Shown here piece by piece: positions 6,237-8,075 of a stretch of DNA of 8,075 nt (position 1 is the first letter of the stretch; each line of letters starts with the position of its first letter). The translations under genes and the position numbers were made by a program. The stretch spans positions 1 to 8,075 of the forward strand of contig JAJDTN010000385.1 of assembly GCA_022827165.1 (NCBI GenBank). The letters run 5' to 3'. Below the pieces are notes generated by a model. It was not told the origin of the DNA. It did no database searches and saw nothing but the letters and a program-made list of their open reading frames with translations. The stretch is from Candidatus Latescibacterota bacterium (GTDB lineage Bacteria > Latescibacterota > UBA2968 > UBA8231).

Positions 6237-7817
6237 CTAGCGGGCGAAGTGGACGGCGCGGACCTCGCGGATGACGAGGACCTTGATCTGGCCGTGCTGG
6301 CCGAGTTCCTCCTCCAGGTCGCAGGCGATCTCGTCGGCGAGCTGGTCGGCATAGGCGTCGTCGACGGCGCCGCTGTCCACGAGGACGCGGACCTCGCGGC
6401 CGTTCTGGAGGGCGAAGGCGTGCCGCACGCCCGGATGGTCGAGGGCGATCTCCTCGATGTTGTGCATGCGGCGGATGTAGTCCTCCACCTTCCCCTTGAG
6501 GGCGCCGGGCCGGTTGGTGGAGATCTCGTCGGCGGCTTCCACGAGGATGGACAGGGCCGACCGGCCCGGCAGGTGCGGAACGTGGTTCTCGATCACCTCC
6601 GCCACCTCGGAGCTCTCGCCGCACTTGCGGGCCAGGGCGGCGCTGGCCTGGGCGGGATCGGAGCCGACTTCCTGGTCGAGGGCTTTGGCCACGTCGTGGA
6701 GCAGGCCGGCGCGCCTGGCCAGGGCGATGTCCATGTCGAGCTCCTCGGCCATCATGCCGGCCAGGAGCCCGACCTCCTTGCTGTGGACGAGCAGGTTCTG
6801 CCCGTAGCTGGTGCGGAAGCGCAGCTTTCCCAGGTGCTCCAGGAGAGGCTCGGCCATGTCGTGGATGCCGAGGTCGAAAGCCGCCTGGGACCCGGACTCG
6901 CGGATCAGCTCCTCCGCGTCCTCCAGGCACTTGGTGTAGACCTCCTCGATCCGGCCGGGGTGGATGCGGCCGTCGAGGATCAGCTTCTCCAGGGTGTTCT
7001 TGGCGACTTCCCGGCGCAAGGGATCGAAGCTGGAGAGCATGACCACTCCGGGCGTGTCGTCGACGATGACCTCGACGCCGGTGGTCATGTCGAAGGAACG
7101 GATGTTGCGGCCGTCGCGGCCGATGATGCGGCCCTTCATGTCGTCGTTGGGCAGGGAGACGTCAGAGACCGTGCTCTCCATGGCCAGCCGGCCGGCGAAG
7201 CGCTGAATCGACCGGGCGATGATCTCCTTGGCCTCGCGGTTGGCGTTGGCGATGGCGTGATCCTTGATCTGCCTGACCTTGCGCGCCGCGTACTGGCGCG
7301 CCCTCGCCTCCTGCTGCTCGATGAGGAGGCGGCGCGCCTCGGGCATGCTCAGACCGGCGATCTCCTCGAGCCGCTCACGCTGCTGCCTCGTCATGTCGCC
7401 GACGCGGGCCTCCTCGGCGGTGATCGACTCCTCCCTCCGGGACTGCTCCTGCTCGGTCTTGAGGAGGCTGCGCTCCTTGCTCTCGAGGACGTCGACCTTG
7501 CGGTCGAGCTGTTGCTCCCGCTCCTGCAGATCGGTCTCGAACTGGCGCAGGGAGCGCCTGGCGTTCTCCAGCTCGCGGTCCAGGGGCTCGCGCTGCCGCC
7601 GCCACTCGTCCTTGGCCTCGAGGGTGGCGGTCTTCTTGAGGGTCTCGGCCTCGCCCCGGGCCTCCTCGAGGGTGCGCGCCGCTTCCTCGCGCGAGGAAGC
7701 GAGCCGGTTTCCCCGGCGCCGGCCGTTGACCAGCCATCCCGAGATGAAACCGAGCCCCAGCACGGCCAGGGCGAGAACCCCGGCCCCGAGGACCACGATC
7801 GTCTGGCCCGGGGACAT
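6237..7817 (-). CDS. rny: Ribonuclease Y
   Basis: This is a membrane-anchored endoribonuclease that starts mRNA decay, 526 aa from the ATG at 7817 (usual length about 510-520). The N-terminal membrane helix covers about 5-30 and is followed by RRR. A long charged coiled coil runs from about 40 to 205. The KH domain is next, with MKGRIIGRDGRNIRSFD at 227-243 (GxxG loop 233-236), and then the HD domain. The HD metal residues H345, H374, D375 and D430 are present, as is the RTSYGQNLLVHSKEV block (335-349). The C-terminus IKVLVIREVRAVHFAR matches the family. Two ligand-area motifs are changed: the usual GSH reads GSD (385-387) with one residue fewer before it, and the usual SHH reads NHV (411-413). 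A TTG at 7820 is also in frame, but the ATG overlaps the zapA stop as TGATG, which implies coupled translation. Neighbours zapA and ymdB are common for rny. Confidence 0.95.
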   Translation of the reverse strand: MSPGQTIVVLGAGVLALAVLGLGFISGWLVNGRRRGNRLASSREEAARTLEEARGEAETLKKTATLEAKDEWRRQREPLDRELENARRSLRQFETDLQEREQQLDRKVDVLESKERSLLKTEQEQSRREESITAEEARVGDMTRQQRERLEEIAGLSMPEARRLLIEQQEARARQYAARKVRQIKDHAIANANREAKEIIARSIQRFAGRLAMESTVSDVSLPNDDMKGRIIGRDGRNIRSFDMTTGVEVIVDDTPGVVMLSSFDPLRREVAKNTLEKLILDGRIHPGRIEEVYTKCLEDAEELIRESGSQAAFDLGIHDMAEPLLEHLGKLRFRTSYGQNLLVHSKEVGLLAGMMAEELDMDIALARRAGLLHDVAKALDQEVGSDPAQASAALARKCGESSEVAEVIENHVPHLPGRSALSILVEAADEISTNRPGALKGKVEDYIRRMHNIEEIALDHPGVRHAFALQNGREVRVLVDSGAVDDAYADQLADEIACDLEEELGQHGQIKVLVIREVRAVHFAR

Positions 7818-8075
7818 CAATCGTCGCGGCCGGAGGTGGAGACGCCGGCGTCTTGCGGCGCCACCTCCTCGGCGTCGCGGAAGATGCGTCCGAGGGATTC
7901 GGTGAGGCGGTGGGTGCGCTCCGAGAGGTCGGCCTCCACGTTGGAGACCTCGGCCTGCAGGTACAGCAACTCGTCTATCAGTTCGAGGCCGGCGAGCACC
8001 GCCGTCTGGATCGGCGTGCTGCCGTCGTACTGGACCTCGCGCATCTTGGCGTCCACGAGCTCGGCCGCCTTCTGG
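7817..8075 (-). CDS. zapA: Cell division protein ZapA (5' partial)
   Basis: The gene runs off the right edge, so its N-terminus is missing. The 85 visible residues begin QKAAELVDAKMREVQ, the family's A..VD.KM segment at the end of the globular domain. They continue with TAVLAGLELIDELLYLQAEV (20 residues), which corresponds to the ALNIADEL helix and its coiled coil. ZapA cross-links FtsZ filaments at the division ring as a tetramer built through this coiled coil. The C-terminal tail (about 25 aa, acidic and Ser/Thr-rich) is not conserved. The GTG at 8056 is an internal Val codon of the motif and not the true start. The stop overlaps the rny ATG. Without the N-terminal half, a distant ZapA-like protein remains possible, but rny downstream supports the call. 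Confidence 0.82.
   Translation of the reverse strand, partial: QKAAELVDAKMREVQYDGSTPIQTAVLAGLELIDELLYLQAEVSNVEADLSERTHRLTESLGRIFRDAEEVAPQDAGVSTSGRDD

Noticed and set aside
5344..6930. Open frame of about 528 codons on the minus strand across ymdB and rny
   Set aside because: It is out of frame with both well-supported genes and its product is Arg/Pro/Gly-rich without motifs.
8054..8056. GTG as the start of zapA
   Set aside because: The codons before it continue the ZapA family motif (QKAAEL before VDAKM), so it is internal and the gene continues past the window edge.

Overview
This is a GC-rich window that is almost entirely coding. It carries core genes of a Gram-negative (diderm) bacterium. 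Three things point to this kind of organism: the strong bias to G or C at third codon positions, a large protein with an outer-membrane-barrel-like C-terminus, and RNase Y in place of an RNase E-centred layout. A member of the FCB-related phyla (for example Krumholzibacteriota, Eisenbacteria or Gemmatimonadota) would fit. That placement is an inference from style and gene order and cannot be proven from the window.

Layout. The plus strand (2-2974) holds the 3' part of a very large gene. It encodes the end of a gluzincin-type peptidase-MA-like domain, then a TolB/PD40-like beta-propeller, then a long Omp85/surface-antigen-like barrel. A short leucine/arginine-rich ORF with a good ribosome binding site (2995-3123, TTG start) follows 20 nt later and is probably a real small gene. 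A GC-rich hairpin region at about 3139-3176 separates this convergent pair of transcription units.

The minus strand, read right to left from 8075 to 3182, is one gene train: zapA (partial, cell division), rny (RNase Y), ymdB-family metallophosphoesterase, xseA and xseB (exonuclease VII large and small subunits), and a pgsA-like CDP-alcohol phosphatidyltransferase. Three junctions are coupled or nearly so: TGATG at zapA/rny, TGAGATG at ymdB/xseA and GTGA at xseA/xseB. The rny-ymdB gap (87 nt) and the xseB-pgsA gap (121 nt) are longer. The latter contains two inverted repeats, one of them directly in front of the pgsA start codon.

Together the minus-strand genes link division-ring assembly, mRNA decay at the membrane, a cyclic-nucleotide/RNA-related phosphodiesterase, single-stranded DNA degradation and phospholipid synthesis. 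This is ordinary housekeeping content, and I see no mobile element, CRISPR array, tRNA or rRNA, and no clearly new defence or biosynthetic system. The points most worth a second look are the unusual HD-domain residues of RNase Y, the peptidase-propeller-barrel fusion and the small ORF behind it.
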